Shown here: one piece after another, positions 1-10,200 of the stretch
How positions within the stretch are numbered: the stretch's first letter is position 1
Layout of the letters: each line of letters opens with the position of its first letter
Assembly: GCF_003315595.1 (NCBI RefSeq)
Contig: NZ_QNQU01000028.1
Location: 1-64,000, forward strand
Length of the DNA: 64,000 nt
Direction of reading: 5' to 3'
Origin: Pedobacter miscanthi
GTDB taxonomy: Bacteria; Bacteroidota; Bacteroidia; Sphingobacteriales; Sphingobacteriaceae
Translations under genes and position numbers: made by a program
Notes under the pieces: model-generated
What the model was told of the DNA's origin: nothing
Seen by the model: only the letters and a program-made list of their open reading frames with translations
The model's database searches: none

Positions 1-147
1 ATTTACATGATGAAAGCTATGTTTTTCATGATGAAAGTAATTTCATACCTGTTATTTCCATTCATCATCATTTCAGCTTCTTTCATCACTTAAATTTAAC
101 AGATCAGATTAATCGCTATAATTTGCTTCCATCTTATTTAAAATAAA

Positions 148-1047
148 ATGGTACGGCTTAAAATACAGCAACTTACAAAAACTTATCAGAACGGGGTGAA
201 AGCCCTTGATGATATTACATTGAACATCGGTAATGGTATGTTTGGTTTATTGGGACCAAATGGTGCGGGTAAATCATCATTGATGCGTACACTTGCTACC
301 CTGCAGCTACCAGATGCAGGGCAGATTTTATTTGACGGGAATGATGTGCTGCAAAATCCGCAGGAAATGCGGAATAAACTGGGTTATTTGCCTCAGGATT
401 TTGGTGTTTATCCCAAAATTTCGGCTTTAGATCTTTTAAACCACTTAGCGGTTTTAAAAGGCCTGCAAAACAAAAAGGAGCGAAAAGAGCAGGTGCTTTC
501 ACTTTTACAACAAACCAACCTCTTCGAAGTAAGGAAAAGATCAGTAGGTACTTTTTCTGGTGGTATGCGTCAGCGTTTTGGCATTGCACAGGCTTTATTA
601 GGCAACCCGCAATTGATTATTGTAGACGAACCTACTGCTGGTCTCGATCCGCAGGAACGGAACCGCTTTCATGACCTGCTGAGCGAAATCGGTGCCGACC
701 GGGTGGTGATTCTATCCACCCATATAGTTGAAGATGTAAACGATCTTTGCTCTGAAATGGCTGTAATGGCCAATGGTAAATTGATTTTACAGGGCAAACC
801 GGCAGACTTAACGCAGAAACTGGATGGAAAAATCTGGCGTAAGGTAATTGAAAAAGCTGATTTGTCACATTATGCTGCGCTTTATAATGTGATTTCGACT
901 AAAATCATATCAGGTAAACTGAATTTGTTTGTATTGGCTGATCAAAGTCCGGCTGGAGGTTTTGAAGCGGTTTATCCAGGTTTGGAAGAGGTTTATTTTT
1001 CATCTTTATTTGGTTCGGTAAATCAGAATCTGGAGGCAAGGTTATGA
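148..1047 (+). CDS. ABC transporter ATP-binding protein
   Basis: This is the cytoplasmic ATPase of an ABC transporter. Walker A (GPNGAGKS) lies at about residues 36-43, the Q-loop near 83, the signature FSGGM at 136-140, Walker B (LIIVDE) at 156-161 and the H-loop STH near 191. All nucleotide-binding motifs are intact. The length (299 residues) fits a single ATPase domain plus a C-terminal extension as in export-type (CcmA/ABC-2-like) ATPases. Its stop overlaps the start of the next gene by 4 bases (ATGA), so the two are translationally coupled and the permease/peptidase fusion is its likely partner. The substrate cannot be read from the sequence. Confidence 0.93.
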   Translation: MVRLKIQQLTKTYQNGVKALDDITLNIGNGMFGLLGPNGAGKSSLMRTLATLQLPDAGQILFDGNDVLQNPQEMRNKLGYLPQDFGVYPKISALDLLNHLAVLKGLQNKKERKEQVLSLLQQTNLFEVRKRSVGTFSGGMRQRFGIAQALLGNPQLIIVDEPTAGLDPQERNRFHDLLSEIGADRVVILSTHIVEDVNDLCSEMAVMANGKLILQGKPADLTQKLDGKIWRKVIEKADLSHYAALYNVISTKIISGKLNLFVLADQSPAGGFEAVYPGLEEVYFSSLFGSVNQNLEARL

Positions 1048-4000
1048 TCGGTAGTTTACTCAAATTCGAACTGAAATATCATTTCGGGCAGGTATCTTAT
1101 AAAGTTGCTGCACTTCTGTTTTTTATATTGGGCTATTTCTGTGCAGTTAAAGGTGGCTTTGGTTCGGCAGAGGTTCATAAAAATTCGCCTTATGTAATTA
1201 CCAATATCACGGCGTTACTTTCGCTGTTTTCTATATTTTCGGGTACCATATTTAGTGCAAATGTGGTATTAAGGGATGCCATGTACCGGATGGAGTCGGT
1301 TATTTTTACTACATCAATTAACAAACTAACTTATTTTGGAGTAAGGTTTTTTGGTTTATTCCTGGCCGTTTTCAGTTTGTATATCCTTGTACCGATTGGG
1401 ATCTTTATAGGTTCTTTTTTTATCGATGCAGATCGTTTAGGTCCCTTAAATATTACCTACTTTTTACAGCCACTTTTCATTTTCGCACTGCCAAATGTAT
1501 GGTTTGCTACCGGAACATTATTCTGTACAGCTGTATTAAGCAAAAGTGTCAGGGCCATTTATGTGGCTGGTGTGCTGCTTTACATTTTATACATGCTGGC
1601 ATCAATATTTGGCAACTCACCTTTGCTGGCTACTTCTACCATGAAAGCTGGTACACCTAACGTTTTGCCTTTACTTTTAGATCCTTTTGCCTTAGCATCC
1701 TTTTTTGGTGAAACCAGAACCTGGACGGATCTGCAACGCAATCAAAACCTATTTCCTTTAGAAGGAACATTTCTGTTCAACAGGATGTTATGGATCGGCA
1801 TTACCGCATTAATCACTATAATTTCTTACAGGCTCTTCAAATTCGGATCGCAGCACGAGCGGCAGGTGAAGGTAAAAACTGTTAAATCAGAGCAGGTCGC
1901 ATTTATCCCATATCGCCTTTTGCCGGTTTCATCAAATGGTTTAAGCTATTATTTCGCTACTTTAAAAATACAATTTAAGCTTGAAATGATTTTCCTGTTT
2001 AAAAATATCCCCATTATGGTGATGCTTTTATTGTGGGTGTTTCTGTACGGGGTCGAATTAAAAGATCAGTTGTTTAGCGGTGTTTATGGCATCCACAGTT
2101 ATCCCGCAACCGGTATGATCATCGAAGAAATGCGTTCCATGAAATTTGGATTGATCCTGATCTTATTTTACACAGCAGAAAGCATCAGCAGAGAAAAAAC
2201 GGTCAATATCCATGCGTTAATTTATAGTACCCCTGTTCAAAATTCAGTCATCTGGATGGCAAAATGTGGAAGTCTTTTTCTTTTGGTATTTACGCTGATT
2301 ACTTTAAACATTGGGATCGGTATTGTTCTACAGGTTACGCACGGTTATTTCCAGATCGAACTGCCTCTTTATTTAACTTTATACTATTATAGTGCGTTGC
2401 CAATGTTGCTTTTTGTGGTGCTGATGATGTTTATACAGAATTTAAGCAGCAACAAATACCTGGGGATGGTATTGGGTATGATTGTGGTGTTTTTGATTTT
2501 GTATGCCGAAAGGTTCGGAATTGAACATTACCTGCTCCGTTTTGCTACGGTGCCCGATCTGTTGCATTCTTATTTCAACGGTTTCGGTTATTATGCCACG
2601 GCATTTAACTGGTACATGTTATATTGGTCAGCTTTCGCTGTTGTAATTGCCCTTTTAACTATCGGAATGTGGCAAAATATGGTTGAAATAAAAGCCGGTA
2701 ACGGGTTTAAATCCGTCGTTAAAACATTTAAACGACATAATTGGATGGCCATTTCTGCATTGCTGATCTGGATTTCCGCTGCTGCGTTTATTTACCATCA
2801 AACCAATACTATCGGGAAATATCAGAATAAACAGGCACAACTGGAGTGGCGTTTAACTTATGAAAAGAAATATAAATCATTAGCAAATTTGCCTCAACCG
2901 GTTATCAAATCGGTTAAAACGAAGGTAGATTTATATCCAAATGAAGGAAAATATACAGTAACCGGCACTTATCTGCTGAAAAATGAAACAGAACTCCCTG
3001 TTTCCAAAATCTGGATTTATATCGATCCTGAAGTAACTTCTTTTTCTGTAAACATTATTGGTGGCCGAAACAAAGAAACGGATGAACGCTTTGGTCAGCA
3101 ATTTATTGATTTGAGAAAACCATTACTACCCCATGAAGAGATCAACATGAGTTTTTCTATGGAGGTAATCCGATCAGGATTTGTCCCTATAAATAAGGAA
3201 AATGCTATTGTAAAAAACGGAACCTACATCGAACTGGAGAAATTTGTCCCCCATTTTGGTTACTGTTATAGTTTTGAAAGTGATAATAAGCCAGAGCGTA
3301 AAAAAGCAGGTTTGCCCGAAATTGCTACGCCTCCCACATACAATCGCACTTACGAATTAATTGATTTAGAAACCACCATTTCTACCGAAGCTGATCAAAA
3401 AGTGATTACGGTTGGTGAGTTACAAAAAGAGTGGCTTTCGGAAAAACGCAGGTATTTTAAATATAAAACAGTTCAACCAATCAATTTTATGTTTGCATTG
3501 AGCAGTGCAAGATATTCGGTTAAAGAAGAAAAACATAAAGGAGTAGATCTGCGTATTTATTATCAGCCAGGACAGGAATATAACCTTAAAAGCATGTTTA
3601 ATGCCGTAAAAGATGCATTGGATTATGGTACTGAAAATTTTGCCCAATACCCTTTAAAACAATTCACCATCGCCGAAATTCCACAATACAAAGGGGCGGC
3701 CACAGCTTACCCAGGCGTGGTTTTTAGTGCCGAGAACATTAATTTTCTGGGTAATTATAGTAATAATACTATCGATCAGAGTTATGCCATTGCAGCTCAC
3801 GAAACTGCGCACCAGTGGTGGGCAAATAAGCTGTCGCCAATGGATGGACCGGGTTATGCCATGCTTACCGAAGCACTGGCTAAATACACTGAAAATGTGC
3901 TGATTGAAAAGCGGTTTGGTAAAATGTACCTGCGCAAATACCTGGCCTACGATAATAATCTCTATTTTTTGAACAGGAACAATAATGCAAAGGAATTGCC

Positions 4001-4559
4001 ATTGGCTAAAACCTTAGATCAGCCTTATGTGCATTACCAAAAAGGTGGATTGATCATGTACGCAATAAAAGAATTGATAGGCGAGAAGCAGTTTAATTCG
4101 GTATTGCAGCAACTTATTGCAGATCACGAATATCCAAAATCTAAAGCTACTGCTACTGATTTTGTAAATGCGCTGTTAAAACAAGCTTCGCCTGAACAAA
4201 AAAAGTTTATAAATGATTGTTTTAACCAGGTGGTGACTTACGATTTAGGCATCAAAGTACTTACTTGTAAAACCCTGGAAAATGGTAAATATAAAATAGA
4301 TTTAGAAATAGCTGCTGAAAGGTTAAGTGATGGCAATAAACAACTGCCTGATCTGGAAATAGATTTGGCCTGTTTTAACCAGCTGGAAAAGGATTGGGAT
4401 GTAAAGACAAAACCGATTTATTTTAGGAAGTATAACATCAGGCAGAAAAAAAGCAAAATTTCAATTATTGCCGGTTGTAAACCAAAAACGATAGCTGTTG
4501 ATCCTTATGGGTATTTGTTAGATGCAGATAGGAGTGATCATGTTGTGGTTGTGGAGTAA
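1044..4559 (+). CDS. ABC-2 type permease fused to M1-family aminopeptidase domain
   Basis: A 1171-residue fusion. Roughly the first 580 residues carry many hydrophobic segments in two sets, as in ABC-2 permeases. The C-terminal half is an M1 (gluzincin) peptidase-like domain with HETAH at residues 919-923 and a downstream glutamate at 943. That is the HExxH...E zinc site, with 19 rather than the usual 18 residues between. The GAMEN substrate motif of classical M1 enzymes is not present; the matching stretch reads GAATAYPG. This permease/peptidase architecture is known in Bacteroidota. It is translationally coupled to the ATPase upstream. Whether the peptidase domain faces the periplasm and whether it cuts the transported substrate is inference. 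Confidence 0.9.
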   Translation: MIGSLLKFELKYHFGQVSYKVAALLFFILGYFCAVKGGFGSAEVHKNSPYVITNITALLSLFSIFSGTIFSANVVLRDAMYRMESVIFTTSINKLTYFGVRFFGLFLAVFSLYILVPIGIFIGSFFIDADRLGPLNITYFLQPLFIFALPNVWFATGTLFCTAVLSKSVRAIYVAGVLLYILYMLASIFGNSPLLATSTMKAGTPNVLPLLLDPFALASFFGETRTWTDLQRNQNLFPLEGTFLFNRMLWIGITALITIISYRLFKFGSQHERQVKVKTVKSEQVAFIPYRLLPVSSNGLSYYFATLKIQFKLEMIFLFKNIPIMVMLLLWVFLYGVELKDQLFSGVYGIHSYPATGMIIEEMRSMKFGLILILFYTAESISREKTVNIHALIYSTPVQNSVIWMAKCGSLFLLVFTLITLNIGIGIVLQVTHGYFQIELPLYLTLYYYSALPMLLFVVLMMFIQNLSSNKYLGMVLGMIVVFLILYAERFGIEHYLLRFATVPDLLHSYFNGFGYYATAFNWYMLYWSAFAVVIALLTIGMWQNMVEIKAGNGFKSVVKTFKRHNWMAISALLIWISAAAFIYHQTNTIGKYQNKQAQLEWRLTYEKKYKSLANLPQPVIKSVKTKVDLYPNEGKYTVTGTYLLKNETELPVSKIWIYIDPEVTSFSVNIIGGRNKETDERFGQQFIDLRKPLLPHEEINMSFSMEVIRSGFVPINKENAIVKNGTYIELEKFVPHFGYCYSFESDNKPERKKAGLPEIATPPTYNRTYELIDLETTISTEADQKVITVGELQKEWLSEKRRYFKYKTVQPINFMFALSSARYSVKEEKHKGVDLRIYYQPGQEYNLKSMFNAVKDALDYGTENFAQYPLKQFTIAEIPQYKGAATAYPGVVFSAENINFLGNYSNNTIDQSYAIAAHETAHQWWANKLSPMDGPGYAMLTEALAKYTENVLIEKRFGKMYLRKYLAYDNNLYFLNRNNNAKELPLAKTLDQPYVHYQKGGLIMYAIKELIGEKQFNSVLQQLIADHEYPKSKATATDFVNALLKQASPEQKKFINDCFNQVVTYDLGIKVLTCKTLENGKYKIDLEIAAERLSDGNKQLPDLEIDLACFNQLEKDWDVKTKPIYFRKYNIRQKKSKISIIAGCKPKTIAVDPYGYLLDADRSDHVVVVE

Positions 4560-5134
4560 AAGAGGCGTCGTTCCGTTCATTTCGTCATTCATGCTTGCGT
4601 TCGTTTCCAAACAAGTGCACAAATAGTTGCTCGATTATCGTTGTAAACGATATACTGTTCAACGGAAATGGTTAACCACCTTATACACCTGAGAATATCT
4701 AAGCTATTGGATATTTCTTTTTGTAGCGTTAGATTCGGTTTGACCATATAAGGAATATAAGGATCATGTAACTTATATGCCCTAAAATGTCTTATATGGT
4801 AAAAAAAATAGCCTAATTATCAATTATTTACATTGGCGTCATTTCGAGCGGAGTGCAACGAAGTCGAGAAATCTATCTAGATAGATCCCTCTATAGTCGT
4901 AGCGTCGCGCTACGACATTCTGTATTTTAAAACAATAAACAAGTGCACAAATAGTTTCGATTATCGTTGTAAACGATATACTATTCAACGCTCGTTAGAA
5001 ACGAGCGTTAGCGGAATTTATTTCAGTATCTTTCTTCCAAGATAGACCCTGAAATGAATTCAGGGTGACGAATCTTAGTTAGAGTCTTAGCGGGACGCTA
5101 AGACCAAGATGAGAAGTTAAGACAAGATGTTATA
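4560..5134. repeat. Gene-free stretch with dispersed palindromic repeats
   Basis: No credible gene here; the stretch is a mosaic of repeat modules. Two copies of a compound palindromic element lie at about 4592-4665 and 4930-5012. The second includes AACGCTCGTT / AACGAGCGTT arms at 4987-4996 and 5000-5009 and ATCGTT / AACGAT arms at 4963-4977. A copy of the TTTCGAGCGGAGTGCAACG repeat lies at 4838-4879. Two short hairpins have perfect 9-bp stems and 3-nt loops: 4896-4916 (GTCGTAGCG) and 5084-5104 (GTCTTAGCG). A CCCTGAA...TTCAGGG hairpin lies near 5046-5066. The same modules recur elsewhere in the window. Confidence 0.8.
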
Positions 5135-6076
5135 TTAATTAACCCTAAATACCCTTGGGGTGCACTGCATCTGGCGTTTGAAAAAGATATTAAAATTGGC
5201 CGGATATTCGAAACCCAGGCAATAAGCAATCTGTGCAATGTTCCACTCGGTATGTTTTAGTAAAGCCACGGCTTCGGTTGCAATCCTTCTCGAAATGTGC
5301 TCTGAAGTTGTTTTACCTGTTACCTCTTTTACCGCATGGTTGAGGTGATTTACATGTACCAATAAACGGCAGGCAAAATCGTGGGCTGTTTTTAACTCCA
5401 AAATATGTTCGGTAGAGCCGATCGGAAATTGCCTTTCCAATAATTCGAGAAACAAAGCTGTTAATCGTGCAGATGCGGTATTCTGTTTAAAAAGAACATC
5501 CTGGGGTTTTACCTTTAAACCTTCGTGAACAATGAGCTGCACATAGTTCCTTAACAAATCATATTTATGGATGTAATCGCCATCCATTTCTTTCATCATT
5601 TTGCAGAAAATATCCCTCAGGGTAATTTCCTGCTCTTCATCGATATGGATTACCGGACTGTCGTTTATGCGCCATAATAACGAATCGCGTAGGGTTTCGT
5701 TGCGGTTATGGATAAAATTTTCAGTAAAGAGGCAGAAAAAACCAGCTGGTTTTGGAGAAGTACTTTCCCACGAATAGGGGATATTGGGGTTGGTAAACAA
5801 TAAAGCCCTGCCTTTAATTTCAATCTGTGCATCAGGGTAGTGCAAAATCCCGTTCCCAATGATCAGGGAGATTTTATAAAAGTCCCTCCGGCTAAAAGCC
5901 GAAGGGATATTGGTACAAACGGTACTTCTGTTAAAAACATTAAAGTGCCCTAAATCATTGATCATCCCTAAGCTTGGCGTAGGGATCTCTGGCCGCGTAA
6001 TTTTCAGCCTATTATAAAAATCCTCTAAAGTTTCTTTTTTTTGAAGGGTAGAAAGCTCCTGATTTTTTGATAACAT
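5135..6076 (-). CDS. AraC-family transcriptional regulator
   Basis: A 313-residue DNA-binding regulator. The C-terminal 90 residues or so form the double helix-turn-helix of the AraC/XylS family: an HTH near HVNHLNHAVKEVTGK, then WNIAQIAYCLGFEYPANFNIFFKR. The N-terminal part resembles the cupin-like sensing domain of the family, including a LLFTNPNIPYSWE stretch. It is the last gene of a minus-strand run tolC-like, RND pump, adaptor, regulator, with gaps of only 13-23 bases. It is therefore most likely co-transcribed with the efflux system and a regulator of it. The effector is unknown. Confidence 0.9.
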   Translation of the reverse strand: MLSKNQELSTLQKKETLEDFYNRLKITRPEIPTPSLGMINDLGHFNVFNRSTVCTNIPSAFSRRDFYKISLIIGNGILHYPDAQIEIKGRALLFTNPNIPYSWESTSPKPAGFFCLFTENFIHNRNETLRDSLLWRINDSPVIHIDEEQEITLRDIFCKMMKEMDGDYIHKYDLLRNYVQLIVHEGLKVKPQDVLFKQNTASARLTALFLELLERQFPIGSTEHILELKTAHDFACRLLVHVNHLNHAVKEVTGKTTSEHISRRIATEAVALLKHTEWNIAQIAYCLGFEYPANFNIFFKRQMQCTPRVFRVN

Positions 6077-6099
6077 AATTAATCCTTAGTAACGTAAAG

Positions 6100-7200
6100 T
6101 TATGGTTTAATCACCATTCCTTCATGCATTTCCTCGGTAGGTTCTGCCACTAATTTGTCACCTTCTGTTAAATCGCCGAAAATTTCAACTTTATCGTCGG
6201 TTTCCCTGCCTTTTTTTACAGCTACCTTAACCGCTTTGTTATCAGTTACTTTTAATACAAATAGTCCTTCACTGGTATCCAATAAGGCTTTTTTAGCAAT
6301 GGCAAACGTGCTGGCGTTGGCTGGTAAAGGTATATTCAGTTCTGCAACCATACCCGGCAACAAAACTTTCGAGGCATTTGGTACATCCATCTCCACACGT
6401 TCTGAGCGTAAACGCAGGTCTAAAGCACCCGATAAACGTTTTGCTTTGGCTTTAAATGTTTGGTTTGGTAAAGATTTTACGGTGAAACTGATCTCATCAC
6501 CAGCTTTTAAATAGCCGGTATACACTTCAGGAATAGATACAGCCAAACGCAGGTTTTTCTGATCCTGTAAGGTAAACAAAGGTAAATCAGAACCTTTTCC
6601 TGTTGGACCAACGTAAGCACCCAAATTTACATTCCTGGCCGAAATAACACCGCTGAAAGGTGCCCTGATGGTTAAATAATCCTGAACCGATCCTACTTCT
6701 TTATAAGCGGCTTTTGCGGCTTCGAGCTGAGCCAGATCGGAGTTCTTTTTAGCCAGCGCCTGATCGAGGTCGTTGGTAGAAATGGTTCCGGGAGTTTTGC
6801 TGGTTTCGTACAAACGGTTATAATTGGCTTTACTTGCGGTATAAATGGCTTCCTGTGCTTTTATCCTTGATTGTGTTGCAGCCAGTTGCGAAGTCATTTC
6901 CGGAGCTTCTAAAGTCATTAACAACTGACCTTTTTTTACTTCCGAACCGATATCTGCATTTAAGGTTTTAACAAAACTGCTCACCTTGGCATATAAATCT
7001 ACCTGTTGAAAAGCGATCAGTTCGCCCGGTAAGTTCAATTGGGTCGATAATTTTTCTTTTTTAAGATCGAAAGTTGCTATTGCCGCTTCTTTCTCTTTTT
7101 TTGCCGGAGCTTTTGATTCTGAAGACCCACAGCCATACATGGCCGTAAGCATTAAAAATCCTGCACTCAATAATCCTGTTGAAAATATCTTCGTATTCAT
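6100..7200 (-). CDS. Efflux RND transporter periplasmic adaptor (HlyD/AcrA family)
   Basis: The membrane fusion protein of a tripartite efflux pump, 366 residues. It begins with a lipoprotein signal peptide ending in a lipobox (LTAMYGC), so it is probably anchored by a lipid in the periplasm. A lipoyl/barrel-sandwich half-motif (LYAKVSSFVKTLNADIGSEV), an alpha-helical hairpin rich in A, Q and K, the second half (IRAPFSGVISARNVNLGAYV) and a beta-barrel follow in the usual order. It sits between the pump gene (14 bases away) and the AraC regulator (23 bases away) in one operon. Confidence 0.94.
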   Translation of the reverse strand: MNTKIFSTGLLSAGFLMLTAMYGCGSSESKAPAKKEKEAAIATFDLKKEKLSTQLNLPGELIAFQQVDLYAKVSSFVKTLNADIGSEVKKGQLLMTLEAPEMTSQLAATQSRIKAQEAIYTASKANYNRLYETSKTPGTISTNDLDQALAKKNSDLAQLEAAKAAYKEVGSVQDYLTIRAPFSGVISARNVNLGAYVGPTGKGSDLPLFTLQDQKNLRLAVSIPEVYTGYLKAGDEISFTVKSLPNQTFKAKAKRLSGALDLRLRSERVEMDVPNASKVLLPGMVAELNIPLPANASTFAIAKKALLDTSEGLFVLKVTDNKAVKVAVKKGRETDDKVEIFGDLTEGDKLVAEPTEEMHEGMVIKP

Positions 7201-7214
7201 TTGTGATGATAAAT

Positions 7215-10200
7215 TTATTCGTTTTCTTCTAAACCTTTAATGTAGTGGATGCTGTCTTTATCTTCCGGATCGAGCGACATCGAATCGGTAGTTTGTTTGC
7301 CCTGAACCCATGCAAATACCAATGGCAATATAATCAATACCGCGAAAGTTGAAAATATCAAACCACCGATAACTGCCCTGCCCAGCGGCGAAACTGCTCC
7401 GCCACCTTCGCCATGGCCGATAGCCATTGGCAACATACCTGCAACCATGGCAATACTGGTCATAATGATCGGGCGTAAACGTAAAGCTGCTGCCTCGCGT
7501 GCCGATTGTAAGGCATTGCCGTTATGCTTCCTTAACTGTTCTGCATTGGTAATCAAGAGCACAGCATTGGCAATAGATACCCCGACCGACATGATGATAC
7601 CCATATATGATTGAAGGTTTAAGGTAGATCCGGTAAGGGTTAACAACAGCAATGAACCCAAAATTACAGCTGGTACCGTGGTTAAAATTACCAATGGAAC
7701 TTTAAACGATTGGAAATTGGCGGATAACATCAGGAAAATAACCACAATCGCCACAAATAAACCCGATTGTAAGCTATCTAAGGTATCATTTAATACCCTG
7801 CTCAATCCAATTGGGCTAACATTTAATCCCCTCGGCAGTTCGCCAAGGTTTTTAATGGCTTTATCTACGTCTTTTGATGCTGTGCCCAGATCGGTGTGGT
7901 AAAGGTTTGCCGTTACCGATAAGAAAGGCATGGCACCAATGTTATCATTTTCACCGGCAGTGGTATCAGGGGTGATTTTAGCCACATCGCTCAATACCGG
8001 GCGGGCAGCATTTTTTAACAAAGGTATTTCTCCGATATCATCCTTGCTGCTCATCTGGTTTAGCGGTACCTGCACCTGAACGTTATAAGGTAAGGCTGCT
8101 TTTTCATCCAGCCAGATATTTTTATCTGTATAACGTGATGATGAAGTTGAAGCAATCAATGATCTCGAAATATCGGCCATATCTACCCCGATCTGTGCCG
8201 CACGTGTTCTGTCGATATCGATATTCAAAGACGGATATTTGATCGGCTGCGCAATCTGAACATCACGCATATAAGGGATCTGCTTCAGCTCTGCAAGTAT
8301 TTTATTGGCATATTTTTCATTCAGCTTTTTGTTTTTACCCGCAATACGTACTTCAACAGGGGTAGGAGAGCCCTGGCTCAATACTTTATCGGTTAATTCG
8401 ATAGGCTCGAACGAAAGTTTAACATCTGGTAAAAGTTTTTTGATTTTATCCCTGAACTGATCTTTAAAATCGTCCATGTCTTCTTCAAAATCTTTTAAAC
8501 TGACCTGGAAAACGGCCTCATGCGGACCAGCCATGTATTGATAAATCGGGTTTACGGAGAACTGCGAAGGGTGCTGACCTACATACACAGAAGAAATACC
8601 CACATGTTCTGCGCCAACCATTTTTTTAAGTTCGGCCAGTACCACGTTAGCTTTTTCTTCCGTACGCTCTAAACGGGTTCCATCAGGTGCACGCAAACGA
8701 AGCTGGAACTGACTTGAATTTACACGTGGTAAAACATCACGACCAATATTGGCTAATAACAAGGCGGCCAAACCTATAATTACAACTAAATAAATTAAAA
8801 CCACTGATTTTCGGTAAGGCAATATCCTGTCGAGAAAACGCATAAAACGGTTTCTGAATTTGTCGAAAAAGCCGATTTTGCCATCGCCGCTAAAATCTTC
8901 ACGTTCAACCAGAACCCTTTTTTGGTTCAGGGTATCGTTTTCTGTTTCGATGTTGATTCCTGTTGCTTTAAAATCAGCCTCATCCTGTGTAATGCCCGGA
9001 TGATGTGCAGCTCCTTTTTTAGGATGTGCAATCATCAGCCAGTTGGCCATAATTGGTACAAATGTTTGCGATAGCAGGAACGAAACCACCATCGAAAAAC
9101 CGATTGCAAGCGCCAGTGGCAAAAACAAAGCACCCGGAATACCTGTCATGGTGAATGCTGGTGCAAACACAGCAAGAATACAGAAAAGGATCAGTAATTT
9201 AGGGAAAGCGATTTCCTTACAGGCATCCCATATCGCAAGCGCCTTGGGTTTGCCCATATCAAAATGCTGGTGGATGTTTTCTATCGTTACCGTTGATTCA
9301 TCGACCAGGATGCCGATGGCTAAAGCCAATCCACTCAAAGTCATGATGTTAATCGTTTGTCCGAATAATTTAAGGAACAATACCCCCGAAATGATGGAAG
9401 TTGGAATGGTAAGTATTACAATCAGCGCTGCACGTTTATCGCCCAGGAAAAGCAACACCATTAAACCGGTTAAAATGGCACCGATTGCCCCCTCACTGAT
9501 TAAACTTTTTACAGAGTTGATTACATATACCGATTGGTCGAACTCATACGATAGCTTAACATCTTCGGGTAAAGTATTCTGGATATTAGGCAGGTTTTTC
9601 TTTAAGTTTTTAACCACATCCCAGGTAGAAGCATCGCCTGATTTGGCAATACTCAAATATACTGAACGTTTACCATTAACAAGGGCATACCCCTGAACCA
9701 GGTCAGCACCATCTTTAACGGTTGCTACATCGCGGAGCTGAAGATTTTGTACACTGCCCTTAAACAATGGGATATTTTCGAAATCTTTAACTTTTTTGAT
9801 GGTATAATTAGTAGGGGTAAGGTAGTTTTTATCACCAATCCTCACGTTTCCTGAAGGTGCTGTCTGGTTGTTTAACCTGATGGCCTCTACCACCTGATCG
9901 ACCGTTAAATTGTGCGAACGAAGCAATGATGGATTAACATTGATCTCGATCGTACGCGGGCTACCTCCAAAAGGCGCAGGAGAAAGTAAACCCGGGATTG
10001 CCGAGAAACTAGGGCGCACATAGGTATTTGCCAGATCCTGCAGTTCGTTATTGGTGCGGATAGGGCTGCTTAATACCAGCTGACCAACAGGTAGTGATGA
10101 AGCATCAAAACGGATTACGAAAGGAGGTTGCGAACCCGGCGGGAAAATGGCCTGTGCCCTGGTAGACAGCGCACTCAGCTCAGCCGCGGCCTGCGCCATG

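Noticed and set aside
1..93. Open frame ending at 93 (MMKAMFFMMKVISYLL...), possible tail of an upstream gene
   Set aside because: Only 31 codons visible, repeated CATGATGAAAG motifs and low complexity; could equally be intergenic. Not enough to call a gene.
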